NCBI GenBank assembly: GCA_964017045.1
Contig: OZ024798.1
Span: forward strand, 28,200,347-28,264,346
DNA: 64,000 nucleotides
Reading direction: 5' to 3'
DNA from: Omphiscola glabra
Lineage: Eukaryota; Mollusca; Gastropoda; Lymnaeidae
Shown piece by piece: positions 1 to 12,189 of the stretch (positions within the stretch are counted from its first letter, which is position 1; every line of letters begins with the position of its first letter). The position numbers and the translations under genes are program-made. The notes below the pieces were generated by a model, which was given only the letters and a program-made list of their open reading frames with translations, did not search any database and had not been told where the DNA came from.

Positions 1-409
1 CAGTGTGTATAGCAGACGAGAAGCAGGCAAGAGAGGGCAAGCCGATACGACCGTTCCACCGAACGTCCAGCATCATAACATCGAGTTATTAGTAAAGCAT
101 TGTATTTGTATCGACATTAAGTATTACCATTTGTATGTTTCTATATGTATTTAGTATTTTACTAATTAAAATAATTATTTGTGGCTGAACCACCGGTGTT
201 TTTTTTAGTAATAGTAACGTTATTGTGAGTGAGGGTTAATTTGGTATAACTGTTGATTGTAGTAATCATTCCCTAGACATAGTCATAGTAATACTAATCA
301 ACGTAGCGCTAGGGACCTTTATCTATATATATATCCCCTGTTCTGAAAGTACCAATTTCGACATTCTGGGGACCAGATATATATATAGATAAGAAGAAGA
401 ATTTTCGAC
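1..409. other. No gene seen
   Basis: Moderately AT-rich sequence with short ATAT tracts near 325-385. It may belong to the mobile element whose end is the 410-575 repeat, but no LTR pair or coding frame can be shown. Confidence 0.4.
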
Positions 410-575
410 AACTATAGACTTAAATTGTTACGCGTGTAACAAATGATGCCTTGGAGACATTGTCATCTTCATCAAATGCACCCACCAACTCAGAGACATA
501 GCTTTACTTAATTCTGATTTGGCGCTATATCACAAACTAACGATCTTCCGTTCCACATACACCTCTACTATCTTA
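410..575 (+). repeat. Inverted repeat, left arm
   Basis: About 163 bases, nearly identical to the reverse complement of 13488-13650. It contains TTGTTACGCGTGTAACAA, an 18-base near-palindrome of the kind found at LTR or transposon ends. No coding sequence lies in it. Confidence 0.85.
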
Positions 576-778
576 AGTTGGTCAAGTTGAAACGTTTGCA
601 GCGCAGTCGCCAGCTGTTTGAAAGAAGCGTATGAAATATTTGTTTCACATGCAGATGAAAAGCCATTAGCCGTCTCCATACCAGTAATGCCTCAAATGGA
701 TTGTCTGTTTGTAGCTGAATTAAAGAAATGTCAAGTTTCAGTAAGGAGAATCGGACAACGATAAAATTACAGTGGCAG

Positions 779-1322
779 CCAATGGCGTAGCTAAGGGTGT
801 GCGGGGATGCGGACTGCACTGGTTGACACCATCTCAAGGGGTGACATCAAATTGAAAAATTTGCATATTTACAGAGCCCACTCACACACTGCGCGATCTA
901 ACCGAATGTCATAAAAGGATAACCGGTCACACGTAAACTGTCCACACATATAACCAATGCAAACGCGTGCTTTTTTTAAAAGTTCAATGTTGATGCGTCA
1001 GAAATGAGGAGACCGTATAATAAGATCAGACAAACACCGTTTGACCATGATTCAACGCCGATTGAAGTGTTCGGTAATTTTCGTAAGTGGTAGGAAGCTA
1101 TTTGTATCTAAATTCCGAGAAATAAAACTTTCCATTGATACCAAAAGGCGATTCTAAGTACATGTTACAGTTCTTAAATACATTTTCGTCCTGGCTTATA
1201 ATTAATTTTTTTCTATTGATTATTTTAACAAGAAAAATTCCATTGTGAAAGTCCCGGAAGGGGGTGGGTGACACAATGAGTTTACCGCACAGGGTGACAC
1301 CAAACCTAAATACGCCACCGGT
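779..1322. mobile_element. Candidate non-autonomous DNA element with inverted ends
   Basis: The left end (aatggcgtagctaagggtg) and the reverse complement of the right end (accggtggcgtatttaggtt) agree over the GGCGTA core, and gtgacacca motifs are inverted inside. GTGGCGTAGC-type ends recur at 38016, 38345-38375, 35270-35320 and 61363. No target-site duplication is seen. Confidence 0.4.
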
Positions 1323-1978
1323 TGTAGGTCATAGATTCGGTCCGTGTGTCTTGACTGAAGGTTAAGTTTAAATTTGTGAATATTAATTTTAGAATTGGAG
1401 TAAGTGATCATGTGATGTGGGGGATAAAAAAAATGTGGAGTGGTGAATAAACGTTAGTTGCTAAACAGTTCACAGACTTGAATTTGCATCTTATTAAACT
1501 TTTACATCTTAAAAAGACTAACCTCCAACATCTACATACTGTTAATCCTCGGCAGTAGACCAGGATTGTCTAATCTCCCCGCTCCATTCACCTCGGACCT
1601 TTTTCAATACTGTGGGTCGTAGTATTAATATTGAATTCGAGAGATCATAATAAGATAAGATTCTTTTATTGATCCAAATAAATGGAAATGTTTTTAGTAC
1701 AATGTATTATTCATTTTCAGCATATAAATAAAATACATATTTAACCAAGACAAACTTTTACAATTGTGACAATTTAAGCACAAGACATCTAAAGTATTTC
1801 TCTAGAGTAGAAATCAGCCATCAATGAACTTCCTTAGGGACATAAGTGACTTAAACAATGGTCATTTAGATTTTTTAACCGCTCAGGGAGCACGCTGGTA
1901 AATTAATACAGACTGGGGAACAAAAATAGTTATTTAAATCTTTCGCTCCTAACTTGAAGACAAAGAATTGGCCTTGAT
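1323..1978. other. No gene seen
   Basis: AT-rich unique sequence without a credible frame or repeat. Confidence 0.5.
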
Positions 1979-1985
1979 CGATATA

Positions 1986-2475
1986 GCCTTTGGTATCTGT
2001 GATGAAGAGGGTGGAATGTGATCTTTGGTATCTGTGATGAAGAGGGTGGAATGTGATCTTTGGTCACTGTGATGAAGTGGGTGGAATGTGATCTTTGGTA
2101 TCTGTGATGAAGAGGGTGGAATGTGATCTTTGGTATCTGTGATGAAGAGGGTGGAATGTGATCTTTGGTATCTGTGATGAAGAGGGTGGAATGTGATCTT
2201 TGGTATCTGTGATGAAGAGGGTGGAATGTGATCTTTGGTATCTGTGATGAAGAGGGTGGAATGTGATCTTTGGTATCTGTGATGAAGAGGGTGGAATGTG
2301 ATCTTTGGTATCTGTGATGAAGAGGGTGGAATGTGATCTTAGGTATCTGTGATGAAGTGGATGGGATGTGATCTTAGGTATCTGTGATGAAGTGGATGGG
2401 ATGTGATCTTAGTTATATGTGATGAAGTGGATGGAATGTGATCTTTGGTATCTGTGATGAAGTGGATGGGATGTA
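1986..2475. repeat. 35-bp minisatellite, about 14 copies
   Basis: Units begin atctttggtatctgtgatga and continue with agagggtggaatgtg; the central copies are identical and the last four diverge (agtggatggg). Confidence 0.9.
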
Positions 2476-2849
2476 TAGTCAATTTTTTTAATGTCTTACT
2501 ATACAATTTTAGATTAAAAAGTTTTTCAAGTGAAAGATGTTTAGTTTTGTGTCTTTAATAGCTTAGAGCTTAGCTTGTTAGAACGTTGTTGACTACTGAA
2601 TAATGATGGCCTATTGATAACAAACTATTACATTTCGCTAATAGCTTAATCATTCTACTCAGTATGTGATAGAAAATCAAATTATCAATATTATCAAATG
2701 CAGTGATTATTCAAGAAATGAATATTAGTAGGCTAACAATTATTATTTGACTTTTAATTCTTGAAATTCGAACACACATGGGGTGTGCCATGATGGAAAT
2801 TTTTGCATTCCAAGCATAAACCTGAACAGCGAAAGCATACGCCTTGTGT

Positions 2850-2998
2850 TGACCAGGGAACTATCTTACAAACTTCTGGTGTTGATAAGGAACTATCTTA
2901 CAAAAGACTGGTGTTGACGAAGGAACTATCTTACAAACGCCTGATATTGACTAAGGAACTATCTTACAAACGCCTGATGTTGACCAGTGAACCATCTT
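2850..2998. repeat. 33-bp minisatellite (unit 1), about 4 copies
   Basis: Core ggaactatcttacaaac. Unit 2 has about ten copies at 14203-14520. The period is a multiple of three, so open frames run through it, but they are not genes. Confidence 0.85.
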
Positions 2999-3727
2999 AA
3001 ATATCCCCAGAACAATTTTAATCTTTGTCGTTTAATCTCACTGTAAGAAAACCTTCAAATAAAACATGTCTTACGCCACTTAATTTCTTGTTAATATTTA
3101 TTTTGTTAACTGGAGGTATTCAAAAGCTGGCAAAAGAATGGGGTTTGGGGGGGGGGGTGTTAACCCTGCTCCCTGACTTCGATTGGAATCGGCTGCAACC
3201 TTCCACTTCATGGAGACGCCCCTGCAGAAGATTTTAAAAAAACCCGCCCCACCTAAGTCCAATCGCACGCAATCATTGAATCAAACATTGACAAAAAAGA
3301 TCTAACCAAAGCAATATTGCATATTAAGAGCCATTGAAAAATGGAGAGAAAAAGTAACGCAACAAAATATTTTTCAATTTTATCTAATAAAGAAGAATAG
3401 TTGAATGATACGCTTTCCATATTTTGAAAGATATGTTTTTAAAATTTACATGTATAGAAATTTTGTATGTGTATTTTTGAGTTAAGAAAAACTTATGTGA
3501 CGAAAAAAGTCGTCCTTAAAGATTAAATGTACTTAAAACACATTCTTAGAACGTTCCCCCCACACCACCCTACCTTTTTGAGTTCATGACGACTTATTCC
3601 CCATTGATTGTCGTCATCCAACGTGAATCGCTAACTGACATATTGACCAACGGAATGAACTCCCGGGGCTCTAGTCGGCAGGTCTGTCCCATTATGACAT
3701 GTCGACTAAGAGGCGCTGCCACCGACC

Positions 3728-4365
3728 CCCTGAAGTTACCAAGGGAACAATATCATCATCTAAGGGAACTACGCGTAAGAAACGGAGGTCTTGCATTGAA
3801 TCTGCTTTAGAAAGAGTACAGCTGCACGATACCTACCAGAATGCCAGAAACAAGTCGGAGACATGATTACTTGTTGCCGTTAATGGATATTAGGCATGGG
3901 TTGGTTGTGGCAATCGATGCCGATGATTCTTTCTTACTCACCTTTATGGGACTGTTCCTAGGCAATCCCAGCTAAGGCGTGACAAAATCACAAAGTAGAT
4001 CCCTTTTAGAGGGCGTGTGATGCCACCCCGGGTTGAGAAGGTTTTTTTTTTTTTAGGAGGTTAAATATATCTATCCCAACCGTTAGAAAGTTCGACTGCA
4101 GGTGTTGTGAGAGCAGCACCATCAGCCGACCAGGTGCTGTGAGAGCAGCACCACTAGCCGACCAGGTGTTGTGAGAGAAGCACCACCAGCCGACCAGGTG
4201 TTCCTTTATAGATGCCACCACACTAGTATCGTCTATCGAGTGGAAGGCGGGTTGGGCTGTCTCAGTGGCGGAATACCCCCGACTAAAATTACGCTGGTTG
4301 TGTTGGGGGAAGAGGTGGTACATTGGGGAAGACTTAATGAGCTCAGGTTCGATAGTTTGCTGTTT
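3728..4365 (-). mobile_element. Dispersed repeat of about 650 bp, copy 1
   Basis: Reverse-complement match to 41883-42537: shared blocks include tttagagggcgt, tctatcgagtggaagg, ggctgtctcagtggcgg and the ggggaagac...atgagc end. It contains three units of the 33-bp ggtgttgtgagagcagcacc minisatellite in its middle. Class unknown; no coding frame. Confidence 0.65.
4098..4200. repeat. 33-bp minisatellite (unit 1), about 3 copies
   Basis: Unit ggtgttgtgagagcagcacc followed by accagccgaccag; unexpanded relative to unit 2. Confidence 0.85.
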
Positions 4366-4959
4366 TCTTAAGTTTGTGAGTAGAACAAGCAACCCCTAAC
4401 TACCCCCCAAACCTTTTGCCAAATCTTGAGCTGTTGTTGAAATTTTATTACGCATCGATATGTGAATTTCATTTGTCTCAAATTGCACATGATAGTGATT
4501 TAGCCAATGCCCAATTATAGGAAATATACTATATATCTCGTGCTAATGTTAGATACATTCTTTTAAGATCGTCACATCAAGTTATCACAGTTAATTTAAT
4601 GCACTTCTGAAGCCGGTCAATTCTAAAACCTACCTGGTAACTACATCACCATATTGACGCAATGAAAGAAATCACCGCTCCTTAGCAGTTCGATTGAGGA
4701 TCAGTTCCCTGAATTCGGATTCCAAGAACGCCGCCCAACATCCATCAGGAAGACTTAGCAGTTAGCCTGCAACCATAGGACCACGAGCTGATATGATTTT
4801 GCACCCACGATAGACGCATCGCTGGGAAGTCCACACACACATTACAAAGTACAAGGGAAGAGCTTTGACACAACATACTGAATTAACGTCTCCATTCGTT
4901 ACCACCCTGAGAAACCACGAAGGAGAGGACCGGAGAAACCACTTCCAACACTGAAATGA

Positions 4960-5075
4960 TCTCACTATTGATCGATCTCATTATTGATTGATCTCTTTAT
5001 TGATCGATCTCATTATTGATTGATCTAACTACTGGTTGATCTCATTATTGATTGATCTCACTCCTGATCTTTCTG
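4960..5075. repeat. Short TGATCTCATTATTGAT-type repeat (unit 1)
   Basis: Irregular period of about 20; its counterpart is at 17212-17330. Confidence 0.75.
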
Positions 5076-5317
5076 TGATTGATCTAGCAAGATCATCAGA
5101 ACGATTACAGATTGATAAGTTAAACTCTTAACGGTCTGATCGCATATAATTCTGATACCTAGCAAAGAGAGTACTATGATGAGTGTTTGGCATTATGGGA
5201 CGCCAATATACATGATATATAGAAACTAGATTAAATTATATGAAAGCTGTTTTTCATATCATTGGCTTTCATGGAATATATTCGAATACTTGTACTTGTA
5301 CATAAATAAGTTCATTT

Positions 5318-5905
5318 TATTTCTGAAACTCATACGAGAGTTGTTCCTAGACGCGAAAAGGTGGGACACTCATACGAAAGTGGTTTCTAGACACGAGCAG
5401 GTGGGACACTCATACGAGAGTGGTTTCTAGACACAAGCAGGTGGGACACTCATACGAGAGTGATTCCTAGACACGAGCAAGTGGGACACTCATACGAGAG
5501 TGGGTCCTAGACATGAGCAGGTGGGACACTCATACGAGAGTGGTTCCTAGACACGAGCAGAGGGACACTCATACGACAGTGGTCCGTAGACACGAGAAAA
5601 TTGGACACTTATACGAGAGTGGTTCCTAGACACCAACAGGTGGGACACTCAAACGACAGTGGTTCCTAGACACGAGCAGGTGGGACACTCATACGAGAGT
5701 GGTTCCTAGACACGAGCAGGTGGGACACTCATACGAGAGTGGTTCCTAGACACGAGCAGGTGGTATACTCATACGAGAGTGGTTCCTAGACACGAGCATA
5801 TGGGACACTCATACGATAGTGATTAAATGACACGAGCAAGTGGGGCACTCTTACAATAGTGGTTCCTAGACACGAACAGGTCGGACACTCATACGAGAGT
5901 GGTTT
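5318..5905. repeat. 40-bp minisatellite (unit 1), about 14-15 copies
   Basis: Unit ggacactcatacgagagtgg followed by ttcctagacacgagcaggtg. Confidence 0.9.
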
Positions 5906-6024
5906 CCACATACCCACGAATCAAAGTCGTTTCACCACAACTTAGCTATCTACAGCTGCAATCAACATATTTGTTTAATAATTTGTTTTTCGTGAGTAAT
6001 GAGACTGCTAAAGCGGTGTCGTGT

Positions 6025-6170
6025 TGTATTTATCAGTTAACTGGGAACACTGGTCGAAGTGACAGATTGTTGTATTTAACAGTTAACTGGGAACACTGGT
6101 CGAAGTGACAGATTGTTGTATTTATCAGTTAACTGGGGACACTGGTCGAAGTGACAGATTGTTGTATTTC
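6025..6170. repeat. 46-bp tandem repeat (unit 1), 3 copies
   Basis: Core cagttaactgggaacactgg, period 46 (6034, 6080, 6126). Confidence 0.85.
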
Positions 6171-6327
6171 TTAAAAGGTAAATACTACGGTACCTTGTAA
6201 TTGCTGCAAATGTATCAAATAATAAAGATATGTGAACTAGATGATGGCTTATTTATAATGCGCTCTAGTAAAATTTGGAACAAGGAAATGCAAATGATTA
6301 TAGCTCTTCAAATGTGAGAAATGGTTT

Positions 6328-6440
6328 TGGTGATAGTTTTGTCTTCCTCCAACCACAGAAGCGACGGTTTTATCACCATCATCAAATATAAATGTTAATT
6401 ATTGATGACTGTTAGTCACTTCATACAATGCCAAGTCTGT
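6328..6440 (+). promoter_or_regulatory. Orphan promoter-like module, unit 1
   Basis: Resembles 9808-9910 upstream of copy A: ggtgatagttttgt, then the cacagaagcgac block, gttttatcaccatcatcaaa, aatgttaat, and tagtcacttcataca. The TATA box is replaced (catacaatgcc instead of catacactataaaac) and no signal-peptide exon follows. Probably the upstream region of a lost or rearranged gene copy. Confidence 0.55.
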
Positions 6441-6529
6441 AATTTGTTGCTCAGTCTTCGCCCCATCTCAAACAATAGTTTGTCAACAAGCTCAAACATT
6501 TATATGTCTAAATCAAAGCATTTCTCTGA

Positions 6530-6935
6530 GGTTGAGGGAACCCTACAGGAAACTCTCACTAAATCAATGCACTTTTCTGAGATTAGGGCCCTTACAGGAA
6601 AGTCCCACTAAATCAATGCACTTTTCTAAAACTTAGGGCCCTTACAGGAAACTCCCACTAAATCAATGCACTTTTCTGAGGCTTAGGGCCCTTACAGGAA
6701 ACTCCCACTAAATCAATGCACTTTTCTGAGACTTAGGGCCCTTACAGGAAAGTCCCACTAAATCAATGCACTTTTCTAAAACTTAGGGCCCTTACAGGAA
6801 ACTCCCACTAAATCAATGCACTTTTCTGAGGCTTAGGGCCCTTACAGGAAACTCCCACTAAATCAATGCACTTTTCTGAGACTTAGGGCCCTTACAGGAA
6901 ACTCCCACTAATTCAATGCACTTCTCTGAGGCGTA
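6530..6935. repeat. 50-bp minisatellite (unit 1), about 8 copies
   Basis: Unit contains cttagggcccttacaggaaa and ctaaatcaatgcacttttct. Its last copies alternate in a 100- to 200-base higher-order pattern. Confidence 0.9.
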
Positions 6936-6939
6936 TAGG

Positions 6940-8040
6940 CAGGGTATATTTTAGGCAAACCGCCCGGGAAGGGGAATGTGTAAGAAAATATTTCAAATAA
7001 TATAAAAAAATACTAAATTTTAATTTTTATAAAACGAATTTTAAGTAATCGAAATTTGTGTCCTTCATCGATTACACTAGGTTCACTTTGCTATGTATAT
7101 CTTGGTGATCCATATCTTTCACGTTAATCTTGCTACAGGCTTAAAGAAGTCTATTAAAAATATCCTATTGTTTTGTAAATTGGTTTCTCCTGATCATAAG
7201 CCAAAATCATGCTTTTGTTTTTCGCATATATCGGTATTCTCATTTTATTTTTATTTTGCAGCTTAGCAAGTTGAAATACTTTAATAACATTGTGTTAAAC
7301 TACCTTTAAATCGATATAAGTTACATAAATTTCATATAGTTTTTGCCGCATATTAAACATTATATTGCATCATAAAAGCATTAGTGTTAATGAAGAGATA
7401 AGTGTTAAATAAAAAATGTATAAAAGCATCATGCCTTCAAAAAATTCGTTTTTAGCACAAATTTTAATGTACTCGATTCCATTCATGTAAAGTGAGTTAG
7501 ATAAATTGAAAACTTTGGAGAAAAAAAAATGATATTTTAAATTTAGGAATTTAGCGGTTGCATGCAAAAAGTTGACAGTTCATCAGTTATTATTAAATCA
7601 GGCACGTTTCCTATTTTGTAACACAGTTTCAGCAACAACAGAGGAAAATGAATTTTTTAATAATACTTAGCATATATATTTAAAAAATCCCCTACACATT
7701 TTCTCTTTTTAAAATCAGAAAAATAAACTGCCTCAGCTACTTTTTGAATTCATTTTTTTTAGATTTATCCTGTAGAAAGAATATATTTTATAAATAAAAA
7801 ATTTTAATTAAAAAAACAATAAGTACCGTTTCACTTATCTTTAACTTCCATTTTCTTTGATAGCAGTTAAAAAATAAATTCAGTGGAATTGGTAAAAAAA
7901 AAAAATTCAAATCGAAGAGGAATTTTCTAATTGATCTGAAACAAGTAAAAGTAGGTTTAAAATCTAAATCAACATTTCAGACAACTGAATTTTGGGAATT
8001 TAACCTTTTTTTTATACGATTTTCCTCATATAGGTCATTC
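6940..8040. other. AT-rich spacer of unit 1, no gene seen
   Basis: Very AT-rich with poly-A and poly-T runs; matches 18710-19496 in unit 2 for its left part. No frame is conserved between the two copies. Confidence 0.6.
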
Positions 8041-8197
8041 GTGGCTGAGTCAAAATGGTGCGATGTATGGGAAGTTCCTAAAGGAAAACATCGATCACTG
8101 GCAAAATTATCAAAGCAGACACATAAAAGAATCACGCAATCCGACCGTGACATCTGGTCTTATATTTTCCTGAGAATTTTCCTCTACCATGTATTTA

Positions 8198-8757
8198 GTA
8201 AGGGACCAAGTCTCTCTTGCATAAATTACTACTGGTCTTATGATAGTAGTAAGGGACCAAATCTCACTTGCATAGGTTACTACTGGTCTTATGATAGTGG
8301 TAAGGGACCAAGTCTCACTTGCATAAGTTACTACTGGTCTTATGATAGTTGTAAGTGACATAGTCTCACTTGCATAAGTTACTACTCGTCTTATGATAGG
8401 GGTAAGGGATCAAGTCTCACTTGCATAAGTTCCTACTGGTCTTATGATAGTGGTAAGGGACCAAGTCTCATTTGCATAAGTTACTACTGGTCTTATTATA
8501 GTTGTAAGTGACATAGTCTCACTTGCATACGTTACTACTCGTCTTATGATAGGGGTAAGGGATCAAGTCTCACTTGCATAAGTTCCTACTGGTCTTATGA
8601 TAGTGGTAAGGGACCAAGTCTCACTTGCATAAGTTACTAACGGTCTTATGATAGTTGTAAGTGACATAGTCTCACTTGCATAAGTTACTACTCGTCTTAT
8701 GATAGGGGTAAGGGATCAAGTCTCACTTGCATAAGTTACTATTGGTCTTATGATAAT
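8198..8757. repeat. 51-bp minisatellite derived from a LINE reverse transcriptase, about 11 copies
   Basis: The minus strand of each unit reads 17 codons close to TTIIRPVVTYASETWSL, the same segment seen in the LINE at 57719-59185 (IRPVVTYASETWILT, near 58160-58200). Three variants alternate to give a 153-bp higher-order period (markers at about 8346, 8499, 8652). Flanking LINE sequence lies at about 8130-8198. Unit 2 has a single copy at about 20280-20330. Confidence 0.85.
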
Positions 8758-9807
8758 GGTGTACATTGCCTTTTTTATTCCCCTAGAGAGGTTTTTGCCA
8801 CGCTTCGTTTCACGATAGAAACTCGGCGTTTGTCCGTAAATGCCACAGCTCAATATAAAGAAAAAATGACATCTGGCAAATTAACGATTCGCCCCCCCCC
8901 CCTTTTTTTTCTAAGTCACTAGAGTGAGTATTTGGTGCGAGGGGACAAGATTCATTTTAACCCCCTTCCACTTTTTTTTTAACTCTGAAACTTATTATTT
9001 TCCTCAATTAGTACAATAAAAGCAAATTAACTCGCGGACATATGCCCTCTATGCCTCCTTAGCTACGCCTCTTTCCACTGGCACTGCTCCCCCACGAGAC
9101 TCTGAAATGCCCCCCTCCCCGCGAGGAAATAGTCTAAAAGAAACACTGGTAATGGGCCCCTATAAGACAATCCCACTAAACTCAATTCACTTTTTAGACT
9201 TAAGGTAGGTCTAAGGACTCCCCCGATTTTTAAAAAAAAAGGATCCACGAGGCAAAAAGTTTAAGAACCACTTATCTAATGTGCTTATCTTAATCTCTGC
9301 ATTTAGGACTCGTGTATGTAGGGGCGCAGCATGGCCTATTGCCCCCAGAGACGAACCGCTCCTTCAAACCAGCCCTTCCCAAACCACTTCGTGTATGGGT
9401 GTTTTGTGTTTTAATGGTTGATGTTAAAAAAAAAAATTCAAATGACAAAAATAAAAGGGGTGTGATGTATTTAATTTATTCTAAAATGTGTACCAAAATG
9501 ATGGCTTTTTTTTCGACGTTGACCAACATTCAAATATTTCTTTCTTTAAGAATATCTTTAGACGACGCTTGCATCCAGCTCTTTAGTTATATGTATCTGT
9601 TATTTAATTATTTAATATGTACATCTCATGGTGTAGCTAGGATTATTGCGACCCGTGTGGTTGCAAAGATTTTTGCAGCCCGCTTCAAAACATCTGCAGC
9701 TGATAAAAACTTACGCCCTTCCATACAAAGTTAGAGTGCACCCGGGGCGGATGGCACCACACTTACCTACGTCAGTATTTGCGTAGTTGGACTGTGGGGA
9801 TTGAGTT

Positions 9808-9995
9808 TGGTGATAGTTTTTTCTCCCCCAACTACAGAGGCGACAGTTTTATCAACATCATCAAATATAAATGTTAATCATATATACTTATTAGTCACTC
9901 CATACACTATAAAACCTTACGTTGGGTAGTTGTTGGAGTAAGCTGCCACAACTCTTTGAAACAGCAAGTCACGTTTGAACACAGACAAAAACAAG
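9808..9995 (+). promoter_or_regulatory. Promoter and leader exon of secreted-protein copy A
   Basis: TATA box (TATAAAA) at 9908-9914; transcription would begin near 9940. The non-coding leader exon ends at 9995 (acaag|gtatg), and the intron to the ATG is about 216 bases. The conserved stretch upstream, from about 9808, includes a gacagttttatcaacatcat block that recurs in three other places in the window. Confidence 0.7.
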
Positions 9996-10211
9996 GTATG
10001 TATATTGATAGCTATAAACTCTTGTTGTTTTTTTTTGGTCATTAATGCAGAGATCATATTAAGTTTTATTTTTTAAATTAATAAGTTTGGTCATAAAAAG
10101 TATTATTTATAAGATATATCTCTAAACTATAATCGAGTTAATAAAAATAATGTGTAAAAAGGATAAAAAAATCAGTTTGTATGCTAACAATTTATCTGCT
10201 CTTTTCCTCAG

Positions 10212-12014
10212 ATGCGTACTTTCTGCTTTGTCCTTTTGGTTGCGTCAGTCTTCATTGCCTCAGAGGCGTCACCAAATGTCAAAGTCAACAAGAAGCGCCT
10301 TCTGGAAGTGTTGGGTGGAAGTGATGGACTTCTCGGTGGACTTTTGGATTTAGGTGGACTTCTTGAGGGAATTACGGGTGGCATTGATGGCATACTGAAC
10401 GCATTGCTTGACCCGCTGAGTGGCCTGCTTGATAGTATTCTAGGTGAACAAGGACTCGTTGCTGACTTGATTGGTAAAGTCCTTGGTTTGACTAGCCTGG
10501 ATGTGGCTGGTCTCCTTTCTAGTTTACAGTTAGATGGACTTGTCAAGGCTATCGATGATGTGGCTCGTGCTGTTATTACAACTGTAGCTCAAACGTTGAA
10601 GGAGTTGTTGGCGGCATTACAAGGAGTCGACGCTTCTGACGCTAAGTGAGTTTCTTTTCTGATATGTTTCTATGTTAATTGAATAGACATATTGAATATA
10701 TTCATGATGAAGTTTGTTATGTGTCAATTGACACAATTATTTTAGATTATCTTTTGTCAGACGGTTTGTAGAGACACTTGAATGTAATAAATAATAATAA
10801 TAATTGAGTGTTATTTTACGATCAAGGAATAGATTGATTTGAGGCGTTCTTGCAAATAACTCGACAATGTCTTATCAAATTTAATCTAAACATAATGATT
10901 TGCTAAGATGTGGCTCCATTCTGGGGCAATCAAACGTTTTCGTAATGAAGAATTTCATACATTCTCTCCTTTGTTTCCGTGTCTCTAGATCAGCGTTCCG
11001 CAATCAGTTTGTGTGAGGAACAATTTCTTTAGAAATTATAACTGTTTAGTGTAACATAGCTGGATATAGTTGTACAGCATGTTATCTAATACTCACTTTA
11101 TTAATATGTATGGGCATCCTTAATTTTACTGCTATCTCTCAAGAATTAAAAAGGTCCGAATATATATATCACACAGTTCTTTATTATGCAAATAATAGTT
11201 ACAAATATGGTTCTTGAGATAGTTACATCCATGTAAGTGATAAAGTTAATATAATACAAGAAATATGACACACTTTAATATTATTCTATCCATGAATTCA
11301 CATCACATTGAAATATGGCTTCCATCTCTCTCTGACCAAAAAACGTGCACTCTCAATGGCGTCCAGCCTCACCCTCTCTAAAATCATGACATCCTCATTC
11401 GCCACAAAAATTAGTTCCCCTTATTCTCATCATATGCCACCGTGCATAGAAATAAATAATACAGTCATGTGACTGAGTACCATTAACTCGTTGTGTTACA
11501 TTTAGGAAATACGTTAGGTGGCCAGATTCAATCATAAATTATTAAAATGAGAAAAAAAAACTATTCTTTCAAAGAGCCTCACCCGGTTCCGGAGATGCGA
11601 GTTGCCAACCACTGCTCTAGACGAAACGAGCTCTAACTCTAATTCCCTTATTTATTTTGATGATATAGATATCTGGTTATCGGACTAATTCAAACAATCT
11701 TTTAGTTACTGATATATCTTAAATGTCCAAAATAAATAGTAAGTTACCATTATTTCTTAAAATAATAAAACACGATAAAGTTATTTTTGCCCTGGTTTAA
11801 AACGTAACAATAACCAATAGGAAAGAAATTTAAATATTACTTTCGATTAATGTCAAAATTCATTTTTTTTTCAATCAGCGCCCTGGCAAAGAAATTCGAC
11901 ACTTTTCCCTGCAACAAGCTCTGCCCTGCTTGTAGTGGCCTCCCAGACGCTAATGCAAAGACTCAGTGCGTTAGTTACTGCAAGTCATCAAAGTGCCGCT
12001 GGCTATATGCATAA
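10212..12014 (+). CDS. Secreted Gly/Leu-rich, six-cysteine protein, copy A (189 aa)
   Basis: Coding exons 10212-10645 and 11879-12014, joined aa|c to make Asn145; a non-coding exon ends at 9995. ATG is the first codon after the acceptor. Residues 1-19 are a clear signal peptide (ending FIASEA), and a tribasic KKR at 27-29 could end a short propeptide. Residues about 30-105 are built of Leu/Gly/Ile with regularly spaced Asp or Glu (GGLLDLGGLLEGI type), suggesting amphipathic helices; residues 106-140 are another helix-prone stretch. The last exon gives a compact basic module with cysteines at 156, 160, 163, 175, 179 and 184 (C-x3-C-x2-C-x11-C-x3-C-x4-C), ending RWLYA. No tryptophan or cysteine occurs in the helical part except Cys5 of the signal peptide. 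I do not recognise the family; a mucus, surface-active or membrane-active secreted protein is conceivable but unproven. The copy at 22275 differs at 8 residues. Confidence 0.85.
10991..11614. mobile_element. hAT-like element in intron 2 of secreted-protein copy A
   Basis: 624 bases flanked by ctctagat and ctctagac (7 of 8 identical, an hAT-type target-site duplication). Ends cagcgttccgcaatc and gttgccaaccactg are imperfect inverted repeats. No transposase frame. In copy B the right end survives to 23184 but about 450 internal bases are missing. Confidence 0.65.
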
Positions 12015-12164
12015 ACACATCTCCAAGGGAACGAACCTTCACCTTTCAACTAGCTATGACCTGTCTCTGTAAGACGGGTCTTAATGTTTATTTTCTTTTA
12101 TCTTTGAAATGACTCAATTAAATGAAATCAACTAGGATGTCGTTGGTGTTTTTATATTTATCAT

Positions 12165-12170
12165 AATAAA
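12165..12170 (+). terminator. Poly(A) signal of secreted-protein copy A
   Basis: AATAAA 151 bases after the stop codon at 12012-12014. Confidence 0.55.
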
Positions 12171-12189
12171 AACCTTGAGTTGTAACGGA

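Larger units (their letters stand above)
2850..12055 (+). repeat. Segmental duplication, unit 1
   Basis: Collinear with 14200-23640 over nearly its whole length. The left edge lies inside a 33-bp minisatellite and the right edge just after the last exon of secreted-protein copy A. Order of contents: minisatellites of 33, 33, about 20, 40, 46 and 50 bp, an AT-rich segment, a LINE-derived 51-bp array, promoter, gene. Confidence 0.9.

Noticed and set aside
8041..8358. 105-codon frame through the 51-bp array
   Set aside because: The meaningful reading is antisense LINE sequence; the plus frame is incidental.
9312..9734. 140-codon frame with a partial counterpart at 21545-21793
   Set aside because: The frame is not kept over its full length between the two duplication units and there are no coding hallmarks.
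10208..10546. Minus-strand frame opposite secreted-protein copy A
   Set aside because: Shadow of the real gene; no start context or splicing of its own.
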